58,992 nt of DNA from JAWKIW01 sp046331175 (GCA_046331175.1 JAXLRI010000021.1:1-58992); one strand, 5' to 3'; positions 33,454-41,646 are shown, counted from the first letter of the stretch. The notes: generated by a model from the sequence alone, not told the origin. Numbers and translations: made by a program.

Positions 33454-34281
33454 TCACGGGTCGTAGCGGTGGATGGCCTGGCGGGCCAGCACGCCCAACA
33501 GGTCGGCCGAACCCCGGACCTTGCCGATCTTGGTCGGCACCGGCTCCCCGGCCGGGTACACGCGGGAGACGGGGATCTCCTCGACCCGGTAGCCCAGCCG
33601 TGGCGCTCGCACCGAGAGGTAGACGAGGAGCTCGTAGCGGTCGAACACGGTGCGGAACACGGCCATCCGCGGATCGGTGAGCAGGCGCCGGGAGTGGCCC
33701 CGAAACCCGTTGGTCGTGTCGGTGTACCAGTGGCGGGCGAGCAGCGAGCTCACCGGGGCGTGCACGAGGCGGATCGCCAGCAGTCGGCTGGTGGGGGTGT
33801 GCTCGTGATGGCCCCCGCGCACGAAGCGCGAGCCCTGGACGAAGTCGTCGCCGCGATCGAGCGCCGCGACCACCTGGGGGATCGCCTCCACCCCGTCCTT
33901 GCCGTTGCCGTCGATGGTCACGATGCCCTCGTAGCCCTCTTCGAGCGCCCAACCGAACGCCATGCGCAGCTGGGCGCCCAGCCGTCCGGCGTCCCGCTTC
34001 ACCAGCAGGGCGCGCACGCCCAGCTTCGCCAGGAGCTCCGGTTCGAGGGCGCCGTCGGTGCTCCCCCCGTCGGCGATGACGATGTCGACGACGTCGGTGA
34101 GGTCGCGCATGCGCTCGAGCTGGTTCCGGATGCGCTCGCCCTCGTTCAGCACCGGCACCACCACGCAGTGGTCGTGCCGGCGCGGCGCCAGCACGATCCG
34201 CTCGTGCCGCGGCACCTCGTACGGTTGGTCGCGGAGGTCGGGTGGCGGCGCCGGTCGGTCGACGAGCTCGTCAGCCACCAT
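33454..34281 (-). CDS. Glycosyltransferase family 2, DPM1/polyprenyl-phosphate sugar synthase-like
   Basis: 275 residues. GT2 soluble domain: HCVVVPVLNEGERI (first strand), IVIADGGSTDGAL (nucleotide binding), GIVTIDGNGKDG (metal-binding acidic motif), and GSRFVRGGHHEHTP with TDTTNGFRGHSRR, as in dolichyl- or undecaprenyl-phosphate mannosyl/glucosyl transferases. No transmembrane helix is seen. Start ATG 34281 overlaps the TIM-barrel gene stop by 11 nt; last gene of a five-gene coupled operon. Likely makes a polyprenyl-phosphate sugar for surface glycan assembly; the sugar is unknown. Confidence 0.85.
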   Translation of the reverse strand: MVADELVDRPAPPPDLRDQPYEVPRHERIVLAPRRHDHCVVVPVLNEGERIRNQLERMRDLTDVVDIVIADGGSTDGALEPELLAKLGVRALLVKRDAGRLGAQLRMAFGWALEEGYEGIVTIDGNGKDGVEAIPQVVAALDRGDDFVQGSRFVRGGHHEHTPTSRLLAIRLVHAPVSSLLARHWYTDTTNGFRGHSRRLLTDPRMAVFRTVFDRYELLVYLSVRAPRLGYRVEEIPVSRVYPAGEPVPTKIGKVRGSADLLGVLARQAIHRYDP

Positions 34282-35086
34282 AGGTCTCCACCACGAAGCC
34301 GACCGCCCGCTCGATGACCGGCAGCGGGTCGTCACCCGGCACGAGCATCTCGATCGAGACCCAACCGTCGTAGCCCGAACGACGAAGGGCCTCGGCGGCG
34401 CCCCCGTGGTCGACCTGCCCGGTGGACCCGGCCGGAGCGAGGCCGGGCTCGCTGGCGTGGAAGTGGCGCAGGACGTCGGCACCGGCCAGGACCGACGGAC
34501 CGAGGTCGTCGCCGGCCAAGGTCATGGAGCCGGTGTCGAGGTGCAGCCCGAAGCCCGGATGGTCGACGCGGCGGACCAGCGCTGCCCCCTCCTCGGCCCG
34601 GGTCACGAAGTCGCAGCCGTAGTCGGGCGGGTTGGGCTCGATGCACAGGCAGGTGCCGCTGGCCGCCGCCGACTCGGCGGCGGCGGCGAACACCGACGAG
34701 GCCTCCTCCATGGCCTGCTCCAGGGGGCGGTCGCCGCGGAGGCGGTTCTTCGGCGAACCGAACACGAGCGGCCCGGCCCCGAGCCACCCACCGAGCCGAG
34801 CGATCCGGCCGAGGTGGTCGACCAGGCCGCTGACGCTGACGCCATCACCGAAGACGGTCAGGTCGGGACGCCCGAAGAGCAGGGACTGGAGGGCCACGAC
34901 GGGCAGGCCCCGCTGCTCCCAGGCCGCCCGCTCGGCGGCGGCCGCCTCGGACCCGACCGCGGTGGGGTCCGACCAGCGCTTGGTCGGAGCGAGCTCGACG
35001 CCCTGGACACCGAGGCCGACCAGCAGGGCCCCCACCTCGTCGTCGAGATCGGGGTCCCACGCGAGGTTCGACACCGCGATCCGCAC
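34271..35086 (-). CDS. TIM-barrel sugar phosphate isomerase/epimerase family protein
   Basis: 271 residues. AP-endonuclease-2-like TIM barrel (xylose isomerase-like), the fold of hexulose-phosphate and hydroxypyruvate isomerases. Seen: RIAVSNLAWDP (first strand), GVQGVELAPTK, GTCLCIEPNPPDYGCDF (metal Glu), GFGLHLDTGSM (metal Asp) and ADVLRHFHASEPGL (metal His). GTG start 35086 lies 1 nt after the epimerase stop, with GGAGG about 8 nt upstream. Inside the five-gene operon, so it probably rearranges a sugar or ketose intermediate. Exact reaction unknown. Confidence 0.82.
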   Translation of the reverse strand: MRIAVSNLAWDPDLDDEVGALLVGLGVQGVELAPTKRWSDPTAVGSEAAAAERAAWEQRGLPVVALQSLLFGRPDLTVFGDGVSVSGLVDHLGRIARLGGWLGAGPLVFGSPKNRLRGDRPLEQAMEEASSVFAAAAESAAASGTCLCIEPNPPDYGCDFVTRAEEGAALVRRVDHPGFGLHLDTGSMTLAGDDLGPSVLAGADVLRHFHASEPGLAPAGSTGQVDHGGAAEALRRSGYDGWVSIEMLVPGDDPLPVIERAVGFVVETYGG

Positions 35087-35087
35087 G

Positions 35088-35852
35088 TCAGGCCTCCAGC
35101 TCCGGCTCGTCGACCCAGGCGCTGATGGCATCGATCACCTGGGACGCGGACCGGACGTAGTGCCCCGAGCCTCCGAGCACCGCGGCGTGCTGCGTGCGCA
35201 TGTCGTAGCGGACGACCGGCGCATCGGTCGGCGGGTAGTCCACGCCGAAGCAGCGGCGGGCGATGTCGGCGACGACCACGGGCTCGGTCGCCAGGTTGAC
35301 CAGACGGAGGCCGGCCGCCCGGACGCGGCCGATGTCGTCCCACAGCCCACCGAGGTCGTAGAACTGGAACGAGCTGGCCGGGTTCGTCAGGTGCAGGTTC
35401 TGGTCGCGACGAAGGTCGAACAGGACGTTCTTCTTCAGCCCGGGGCCGAACAGACCCGGCAGGCGGAGGACCACGACGTCGTCGAAGTGCTCGAGGCACT
35501 GCTCCTCGAGCCATCGGCGATGACGCCCGTAGGCCGATGCGCCCTGGCCCACCGGCGACGATTCGTCGACCTCGACGGGAGCTCCGTACACGTCGACGGT
35601 GGACACCAGCACGAACGTCGACGCGTCGATCGTGCGCAGGGTGGCCATGAGCGCCTGCAGGTTGGCGAGATCGGCCTCGGGCTCCTGGTTCGCCTTCCAC
35701 TTGACCGCGGGCGCCGCGGCGCAGACCACGAGGTCGAGCTGGCGACCCTCGATCTGGTGCAGGTCTGGACGGTGCACCGCCACGTCGAACGCGGCCTGGC
35801 GGGCCAGGTTCGAACCGACGAAGCCGGTGGACCCGATGAGTGCGCTCGTCAT
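35088..35852 (-). CDS. NAD-dependent epimerase/dehydratase (extended SDR)
   Basis: 254 residues. Extended SDR with GSTGFVGSN (residues 7-15, GxxGxxG). The active-site serine region VLVSTVDVYGAP and Tyr108 are present, but the usual YxxxK lysine is Arg112 (AYGRHR). The C-terminal part is shorter than in GalE-type enzymes. It probably oxidises, reduces or epimerises a nucleotide sugar or free polyol. The start ATG 35852 shares ATGA with the stop of the GT2-TM gene. The Lys-to-Arg change could alter or weaken catalysis. Confidence 0.8.
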   Translation of the reverse strand: MTSALIGSTGFVGSNLARQAAFDVAVHRPDLHQIEGRQLDLVVCAAAPAVKWKANQEPEADLANLQALMATLRTIDASTFVLVSTVDVYGAPVEVDESSPVGQGASAYGRHRRWLEEQCLEHFDDVVVLRLPGLFGPGLKKNVLFDLRRDQNLHLTNPASSFQFYDLGGLWDDIGRVRAAGLRLVNLATEPVVVADIARRCFGVDYPPTDAPVVRYDMRTQHAAVLGGSGHYVRSASQVIDAISAWVDEPELEA

Positions 35853-36871
35853 CGCGGGGGTTCCCCCTCCCGCAGCCCGGCCACGTCGAGCGACGGCTCG
35901 GGATCGTCGAACGGCGTGAGGTCGATCGGCCCCCGATCAGGTGTGTGGGCGGGAACGACGGTGGACGCCCGAACGGTGAACGGTGGCCGGTGGCGGACCT
36001 CGATCAGGATCCTCGAGATGTACTCGCCGAGGATCGACAGCACGATGAACAGGCCGGCGAAGCCGAACGAGACCACCAGCATGAGGGTGGTCCAGCCGGT
36101 GACCACGTCCTTCTTCAAGGCGAACACCAGGAGCGTGTACACCACCGCCAACCCGGCGAAGACGCCGAAGACGAGCGCCGCCAGGTTGGCGAGACGGAGC
36201 CCGATGTCGGAGAACGACACCATGACGTCGAAGCCGTGGCCGATGCGCTGGCGGCGACGACCACCGGCCACGTCGGCGATGGGCTCGTAGTGGACCACGG
36301 CCTGCGGGTAGCCCGCGGCTGCATACAGCGCCCGCCGGTAGCGGACCTTCTCGCGCATGTCGAGCATGGCGTTGAGCGCCCGGCGGGACACCACCCGCAC
36401 CGACACGGGATGGTCGGGGATGTCGAGGTAGCTGAAGCGGTTGAGGGCGGAGAAGAACTGGCGACGGCTCCACGTCGGCTCGGCGCCGCTGGCATCCACC
36501 ACGTCGACCCCCTCGGCGCAGCGCTCGAACAATTCGGTGAGCAGGTCGAGCGGCCAGTCGTTGCTGAGCTGCTCGCACTCGAAGACGAAGTCGCCGATCG
36601 CCTTGCTGAGCCCGGCCAGCATGGCTCGTTCCTTGTCGTGACGGTGCGCCAGCTCCACGAGGACGAGGGTCCCCCGCAGGGGACCGAGGTCGGCCAGGCG
36701 CCCGGCGGTCACACCCGGCGCGGCGTTGGCCACCACCACCAGCTCGTGCCGATCGAACCGCTCGCCGAGGAACTCGTCGAGGCGGGGCAGCGCCTCGAGC
36801 ACGAGGTCGGCGTCGTCCTCGACCAGCACGACGAACGATGCGAAGACCCGGAAGTGCGGGCCGGTGCTCAC
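35849..36871 (-). CDS. GtrB-like membrane glycosyltransferase family 2, divergent
   Basis: 340 residues. N-terminal GT2 domain plus two C-terminal transmembrane helices (about 230-290), the layout of bactoprenol glucosyltransferase GtrB. The usual DAD metal motif is ECE (Glu98-Cys-Glu100) in GDFVFECEQLSND. The downstream RYRRALYAAAGYPQAVVHYEP matches the conserved R..R....GF....v.y.. region of the family. A Pro-rich cytosolic tail ends it. GTG 36871 overlaps the FAD oxidoreductase stop (GTGA), and its stop overlaps the epimerase start. It probably loads an unusual sugar on a polyprenyl phosphate. Confidence 0.78.
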   Translation of the reverse strand: MSTGPHFRVFASFVVLVEDDADLVLEALPRLDEFLGERFDRHELVVVANAAPGVTAGRLADLGPLRGTLVLVELAHRHDKERAMLAGLSKAIGDFVFECEQLSNDWPLDLLTELFERCAEGVDVVDASGAEPTWSRRQFFSALNRFSYLDIPDHPVSVRVVSRRALNAMLDMREKVRYRRALYAAAGYPQAVVHYEPIADVAGGRRRQRIGHGFDVMVSFSDIGLRLANLAALVFGVFAGLAVVYTLLVFALKKDVVTGWTTLMLVVSFGFAGLFIVLSILGEYISRILIEVRHRPPFTVRASTVVPAHTPDRGPIDLTPFDDPEPSLDVAGLREGEPPR

Positions 36872-37983
36872 CACAGGTGCTCCAGGTCGTAGATGGTGTT
36901 GATCTTGCCCGAGAGCACCGACACGAGGTCGGGGTCGCGCCGGTGCACCTGCACCAGCGTCGGGCGACTGTCGTCGACGTTCGACAGCTGCAGGACCGGG
37001 CGGACGGCGAGGATGGAGCTCGTGGCCTCGAACGACAGCTCGGGCCGCAGGAAGCGCCCGGCGAGCTGCCACATCTCGTCGACCAGCGAGGGCGGGCGGA
37101 CCGGACAGGTCCCGCAGTTGTCGAGCGCGTCGTGCCGGCAGGTGTCGCTGCGCTCCTGGCAGGGGAAGGACGGGAACGGCTCGGTGCTGCGGTGGTGCGG
37201 CGTGTAGTCGACCGCTGACAGCGAGTGCAGCCCGCTCTGACCGAAGGGCATGACGGAGAAGAAGGCACCGTCCATCACGGTGATCCCCACCTCGGACAGC
37301 TCGGGCGAGGCCTTCCCGAGCGCGAGCTCGCAGAGCTCGTGGTGCACGGCCAGCGGCTCGACGCCGAACTGCGCGAGCACCCCGTTCATCGCCGCGTAGG
37401 TGGCGTTGAGGACCCTCGGCGTGCGGAGGGTGGACCCGTCGGTGAGCGTGAGCTCGTACAGCCCACCATCGACGTCGACCTCCTGGACGCGCGTGCCCAG
37501 CCTCCAGTGGACGTGCGGTCGGCGGTCCAGCCGGCCGAGCATCTCGCGCCGCAGGCGACGGGAGTCGAAGCTCGCTTCATCGCACAGGAAGGCCGCTTCG
37601 ATGGAGCCGGACCGGAACCACCGCAGGGGGTCGACCTGCACCGCAGGGATCTCGACGTTGCGGCAGAAGCGCTCGAAGCCCTCCGCGCTGGTCATCGAGC
37701 CGAACCGAGCGATGGCGTACACCTTCGAGAAGCGGTTGTTGACGCAGCCGGCGAACTCCTCGACGAAGCGGTCGCGGTAGGCGATCGACTGCAGGGCCGT
37801 GCCGACGCTGCGCGGGTAGTGGTAGCCGAGGTGGATGCGAGCCTGGTTGGCGAAGCTGGCCCGCGTCATCGGGGTGGGCTCCGGGTCGACCAACGCCACC
37901 GACCAGCCGCGGCGGCTGGCGAGGTCGGCGCCGAAGAGGCCGAACAGCCCGGCGCCCAGGATCACTTGTTCGACCTCCACCAC
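36868..37983 (-). CDS. FAD-dependent oxidoreductase (DAO-like) with Cys4 insert
   Basis: 371 residues. Glycine/D-amino-acid-oxidase-like flavoprotein: the FAD-binding motif VILGAGLFGLFGA (Gly10, Gly12, Gly15) followed by an acidic strand end (VALVDPEP), RIHLGYHYPRS, and a C-terminal ILAVRPVLQ segment. An unusual insert contains Cys275, Cys282, Cys290 and Cys293 (C-x6-C-x7-C-x2-C), possibly a Zn or Fe-S site. First gene of the five-gene operon; GTG start at 37983 (or the adjacent GTG 37980). A sugar or aminosugar substrate is inferred only from the neighbours. Confidence 0.78.
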   Translation of the reverse strand: MVEVEQVILGAGLFGLFGADLASRRGWSVALVDPEPTPMTRASFANQARIHLGYHYPRSVGTALQSIAYRDRFVEEFAGCVNNRFSKVYAIARFGSMTSAEGFERFCRNVEIPAVQVDPLRWFRSGSIEAAFLCDEASFDSRRLRREMLGRLDRRPHVHWRLGTRVQEVDVDGGLYELTLTDGSTLRTPRVLNATYAAMNGVLAQFGVEPLAVHHELCELALGKASPELSEVGITVMDGAFFSVMPFGQSGLHSLSAVDYTPHHRSTEPFPSFPCQERSDTCRHDALDNCGTCPVRPPSLVDEMWQLAGRFLRPELSFEATSSILAVRPVLQLSNVDDSRPTLVQVHRRDPDLVSVLSGKINTIYDLEHLW

Positions 37984-38193
37984 GCGTGACGCGCCCCCTG
38001 CTCATCGTCCTCGGACCGACGCCTGGCCGGATCACGAGGCTAGCCGTTGCCCTCGACGTCCTCTCGAACCGGTGCTCGCTGAGCCGTCCAACCGATCGGG
38101 GCGGCCAGCGCTCGATCGGGGGCGCCGGACGGCGCTGCGGCCGAGCGGCACTCCGAGGTCGGCATCGCCACCGGCGAGCGCTACCGGCGCGCG

Positions 38194-39810
38194 CTACCGG
38201 CCGAGGGCGGCGTCGGAGCCCTCGCAGCTGGCCCCGGCGCACGTGCGGAGGGCGGCCAGGCGCGGGGCGAGGGACTGCACCACCGACGCGTACGCCGGAT
38301 CGTCGACCAGGTTGTGGAGCTGGTACGGGTCGGTCTGGAGGTCGTACAGCTCCTTCTCGTTGCCCGGGTGCTCGGCGTAGAACCAGCGTCCGCCGCGGAT
38401 CGCCGTCGACGACTGGCCGGTCAGGCCGTTCCAGTTCTCGAGCAGGACCGAGCGGTCGGCGCCGTCGGTCGGGTTCGTGGCCACCGGCGCGAGGTCGCGG
38501 CCGTCGAGCGGCACCGTCGCTGTGGCGCCGGCCAGCTTGAGGATCGTGGGGGCGAGGTCGACGTTCGCGGTGACCTGGGAAGCGTGGGCGCCGGCCGGGA
38601 ACGACGCGCCCCGGATGACGAGCGGCACGTGGCTGGACTCCTCGTACAGCTGCACCTTGCCGAGCAGGTTGCGGTGCTGGCCGTGGAACAGGCCGTTGTC
38701 GGAGGTGAAGACGATGACGGTGTTGTCGAGCTGGCCGGTCTGCTGCAGCGTCGTGACGATCTTCTCCACCCACTCGTCGACGGCCTGGAGCGCCTCGAGC
38801 TCCTTCTGGTAGTTGCCGAGGATGGCCGCCTTGGCGTTGTCGTCGAGCGGCTTCAGGTTGCGGACGAACGCTGGCTTCTTCGACACGTCGGCCTCGTCGT
38901 AGGACGGCGAGACCGGCAGGGGTTCGTTGCGGAAGATGCCCTCGTGGCGAGGTGCCGGCACCGCCGTCGACCAGATCTCCTTGGTGCCCTCCCGGCCGCC
39001 GACGTGAGGCGCGAGGGGCGTGAACGACACGAACCACGGCGAGTCCTGCTGCCCGAACCGGGTGATGGTGTTGACGACCTCCTGACCGAGCACATCGGTC
39101 TGGTAGTCCTCGGGCTTGGTGCCGTAGTCGTAGCGCTGGCCGTTCAGCGAGACCGAGTAGTTGAAGTAGTTGTAGGTGGACGGGTCGATGAGGCCGAACC
39201 AGTGGCTCCACCCCGGGGGCGGGGCGATGTTGCCGTCCTCGCCCCAACCGTTGAGGTACTTACCGATGCTGGCGGTCTGGTAGCCGGCCTTCTGCATCCA
39301 CACGGCGAGGGTGTCGTTCTCGTGCGGCACGAACTTCAGGGCGCCGCCGAGCGGGGGCACGTTGTCCTTCACGCCGTTGTTGTGGGCGTACTGGCCCGAG
39401 TAGTACGTGGCTCGCGACGGACAGCACACCGGGAAGCTCACGTAGTACTCGTCGAAGGTGGTGCCCTGGTCGGCGATGAGCTGCTTGGTGCGCGGCAGCG
39501 CCCGCATCTCTTCGAGGGTCTGGTCGTCGGTCATGATCATCAAGACGTTGGGGTGATCACCCGATCCAGCCCGGCGCGTGACGACCGCGCCCACCGACAC
39601 GGCCACGCCCAGCACCAGCACCACCAGCCCCGCGCCGAGGGCGAGCAGCCAGATGGACCGCCCACCGCCTCGCCGACCCTCGTCAGCACTGGCCTCGCCC
39701 GCTGACGCGTCGGATGGCGCGGCGTCCCCCGCGTCCGGCGCGTCGGGTGGGGACCCCTTCGAGCCGTCGGGGCGCGCCGCTCCGGGATCGGTCTCGGGCT
39801 GGTCGTCCAC
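38194..39810 (-). CDS. Membrane-anchored sulfatase (arylsulfatase/GlcNAc-6-sulfatase-like)
   Basis: 538 residues. GTG start 39810, cytosolic tail of 50 residues, one transmembrane helix (about 52-78), then a type I sulfatase domain outside. VLMIMTDDQ holds the metal-binding Asp pair (95-96). The formylglycine motif is CCPSRA with Cys129 (C-x-P-S-R). GKYLNGWGEDGNIAPPPGW and FTSDNGLFHGQH are typical. Needs a formylglycine-generating enzyme, which is not in this window. Ends CAGASCEGS, a Cys pair shared with the second sulfatase (55916). A TAGGGT box 8 nt upstream suggests a leaderless start. It probably desulfates external glycans. Confidence 0.9.
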   Translation of the reverse strand: MDDQPETDPGAARPDGSKGSPPDAPDAGDAAPSDASAGEASADEGRRGGGRSIWLLALGAGLVVLVLGVAVSVGAVVTRRAGSGDHPNVLMIMTDDQTLEEMRALPRTKQLIADQGTTFDEYYVSFPVCCPSRATYYSGQYAHNNGVKDNVPPLGGALKFVPHENDTLAVWMQKAGYQTASIGKYLNGWGEDGNIAPPPGWSHWFGLIDPSTYNYFNYSVSLNGQRYDYGTKPEDYQTDVLGQEVVNTITRFGQQDSPWFVSFTPLAPHVGGREGTKEIWSTAVPAPRHEGIFRNEPLPVSPSYDEADVSKKPAFVRNLKPLDDNAKAAILGNYQKELEALQAVDEWVEKIVTTLQQTGQLDNTVIVFTSDNGLFHGQHRNLLGKVQLYEESSHVPLVIRGASFPAGAHASQVTANVDLAPTILKLAGATATVPLDGRDLAPVATNPTDGADRSVLLENWNGLTGQSSTAIRGGRWFYAEHPGNEKELYDLQTDPYQLHNLVDDPAYASVVQSLAPRLAALRTCAGASCEGSDAALGR

Positions 39811-39818
39811 GACCGGTC

Positions 39819-39824
39819 ACCCTA
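39819..39824 (-). promoter_or_regulatory. -10 box of leaderless promoter, sulfatase 1
   Basis: Minus-strand TAGGGT, 8 nt before the GTG start at 39810. Confidence 0.4.
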
Positions 39825-39870
39825 ACGAGCGGTCGCGCGCGACTGGAGTCGCCCCGACCGGCACGCCGGC

Positions 39871-40077
39871 TCAGGCGTCGGCGTCGGCCTCGTCGATCGC
39901 CTCGACCGCGTCGTCGGCCTCGGTGGCAACGTCGTCGGTCGTGTCGGCGTCGCCGCCCTTGCCCTTGCGCTTGAAGCGGCTGAGCCCCGAGCGCACGGCC
40001 ACGCCGACGCCGGCGGCGCCGGCGGCGACGACGCCCACGATCATGCTGCCGCTGCCCGCATCGAGGTAGGCGATCAC
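39871..40077 (-). CDS. Small YLDxGSGSM membrane protein
   Basis: 68 residues. GTG start at 40077 (AGGGAGAAG upstream). Begins IAYLDAGSGSMIVGVVAAGA, a recognisable conserved start of small one-helix membrane proteins often found beside NoeA-like methyltransferases and alkaline-phosphatase-fold enzymes. After the helix come a basic patch (RFKRKGKGG) and an acidic tail (DDAVEAIDEADADA). A longer in-frame reading from 40116 adds 13 residues with no ribosome binding site. Divergent from the methyltransferase, upstream of the sulfatase. Function unknown. Confidence 0.7.
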   Translation of the reverse strand: MIAYLDAGSGSMIVGVVAAGAAGVGVAVRSGLSRFKRKGKGGDADTTDDVATEADDAVEAIDEADADA

Positions 40078-40100
40078 TGGATGCTTCTCCCTAGTGGTTC

Positions 40101-40114
40101 GGCGACCGGTCGCC
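40101..40114. promoter_or_regulatory. 14-bp palindrome between divergent genes
   Basis: GGCGACCGGTCGCC, a perfect palindrome 23 nt upstream of the mini-protein start and before the methyltransferase promoter. Possible operator; no regulator known. Confidence 0.35.
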
Positions 40115-40153
40115 ACGCCGGCGGGGCTTCCCGTCCCCGCCCGACCCGTCCGC

Positions 40154-40159
40154 TAGCGT
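40154..40159 (+). promoter_or_regulatory. -10 box upstream of methyltransferase gene
   Basis: TAGCGT inside GCTAGC, predicting a leader of about 85 nt before the GTG at 40252. Confidence 0.35.
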
Positions 40160-40251
40160 TGCGCCGCCCTCGGGAACCTAGCAGGCGGAGGTGGGCCGCC
40201 GACACGACCCCCCGCCCGCCGCCCGCCTCGGACCCCACGACGGAGACCCCC

Positions 40252-41646
40252 GTGACCCTGTCTGCCGACCCCGGTTCCTTCCGCGACCCCACGAGCCGGG
40301 TGTTCCTGGACGAAGACCGGGTGGTGCGGGCCATGGACGACGAGGCCTTCGCCGACCTCGAGGCCGCCCTCGCCGGCCGCTTCCTGCCGGCGGCCCTGCG
40401 AGCCGGCACCGTGGTGGCCACCGACATCGTGGACGATCCGGCCGCCGCCGGCCTCCCGGGGCCGTGGACCCACGCCGTGGCCCACCCCCGCCTGGCCACC
40501 TGGTCCTACCCGTACGAGTGGTCGTTCTCGATGCTGCGCGACGCCGCCATCCTGCAGCTCGAGCTCCAGCGAGACGCGCTGGCCGAGGGCTTCACCCTCA
40601 AGGACGCGACCCCGTACAACATCCAGTTCGACGGCGCCCGCCCGGTGTTCGTCGACATCGGCAGCATCGAGCGCCTCGGCGACGGCGACCCCTGGTACGG
40701 CTACCTGCAGTTCTGCCAGCAGTTCCTGTACCCGCTGCTGCTGTGCTCCTACGCCGACCTGGCGTTCCAGCCGCTGCTGCGCGGCTCGCTCGAGGGCATC
40801 ACCCCCGACGTCGCCTCCAGGATCCTCGGCCCGCTCCGCCTCCCCCGCAAGGGCGTCCTCGTCCACGTGGCCTTGCACGCCCGGGCCCAGGCCCGCTTCG
40901 CCGACACCGACGCCGACGTGAAGCAGGAGCTGCGAAAGGGCGGCATGCGCAAGGAGCTCATCGAGGCCAACGTGAAGGGCCTGCTGCGGACCCTCGACGG
41001 GCTGCGCTGGAAGCAGTCCGAGTCCGAGTGGTCCTCCTACTCCGAGCGCGGCCACTACACCGACGACGACCTCAGGGCCAAGGAGGCCTTCGTGGCCGAG
41101 GTCGCCGGCCAGCGGCACCGGGGCATCGTGTGGGACGTCGGCTGCAACGACGGCCGGTTCTCCGAGCTGGTCGCCGATGACTGCGAGCGGGTGGTGGCCT
41201 TCGACGGCGACCACCTCGTGGTCGACCTGCTGTACCGGCGGTTGGCCCAGGCCGGCGAGCGTCGGATCCTGCCCTTGGTCGTCGACCTGACCGACCCGTC
41301 GCCCGGGCTCGGCTGGGCCAACCGCGAGCGAGCGCCCTTCCTCGAGCGCAACCGGCCCGACCTCGTGCTCGCCCTCGCGGTCATCCACCACGTGGTGATC
41401 TCGGGCAACGTGCCGGTGCCGGCGGCCCTCGACCTGTTCGCCGGGCTCGGCGCCGAGCTGGTCCTGGAGGTCCCGACCGAGCGCGACCCGATGGTGCGGA
41501 GGCTGCTGCGCGGCAAGCGGGCCGGCGTGCACGACGACTACCGCCTCGACGTCATCGAACCGGCGATCGAGGCCCGCTTCGCCGTGCGCCGGCGCCTCGA
41601 CCTGCCCTCGGGCACCCGAGTGCTGTTCGAGCTGGCGCCGCACTGA
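40252..41646 (+). CDS. Class I SAM-dependent methyltransferase (NoeA-like)
   Basis: 464 residues. The N-terminal half is the family-specific region with YPYEWSFSMLRDAA, FTLKDATPYNIQF and PVFVDIGSIERL. The C-terminal half is a Rossmann-type methyltransferase with WDVGCNDGRFSEL (SAM motif I), VVAFDGDH (acidic loop) and LVLALAVIHHV. The combination resembles nodulation-protein NoeA-like and surface-glycan methyltransferases. GTG start 40252 with CGGAG before it. Divergent from the YLDxGSGSM mini-protein, as I recall for related loci elsewhere. Substrate probably an envelope saccharide, not proven. Confidence 0.82.
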   Translation: MTLSADPGSFRDPTSRVFLDEDRVVRAMDDEAFADLEAALAGRFLPAALRAGTVVATDIVDDPAAAGLPGPWTHAVAHPRLATWSYPYEWSFSMLRDAAILQLELQRDALAEGFTLKDATPYNIQFDGARPVFVDIGSIERLGDGDPWYGYLQFCQQFLYPLLLCSYADLAFQPLLRGSLEGITPDVASRILGPLRLPRKGVLVHVALHARAQARFADTDADVKQELRKGGMRKELIEANVKGLLRTLDGLRWKQSESEWSSYSERGHYTDDDLRAKEAFVAEVAGQRHRGIVWDVGCNDGRFSELVADDCERVVAFDGDHLVVDLLYRRLAQAGERRILPLVVDLTDPSPGLGWANRERAPFLERNRPDLVLALAVIHHVVISGNVPVPAALDLFAGLGAELVLEVPTERDPMVRRLLRGKRAGVHDDYRLDVIEPAIEARFAVRRRLDLPSGTRVLFELAPH

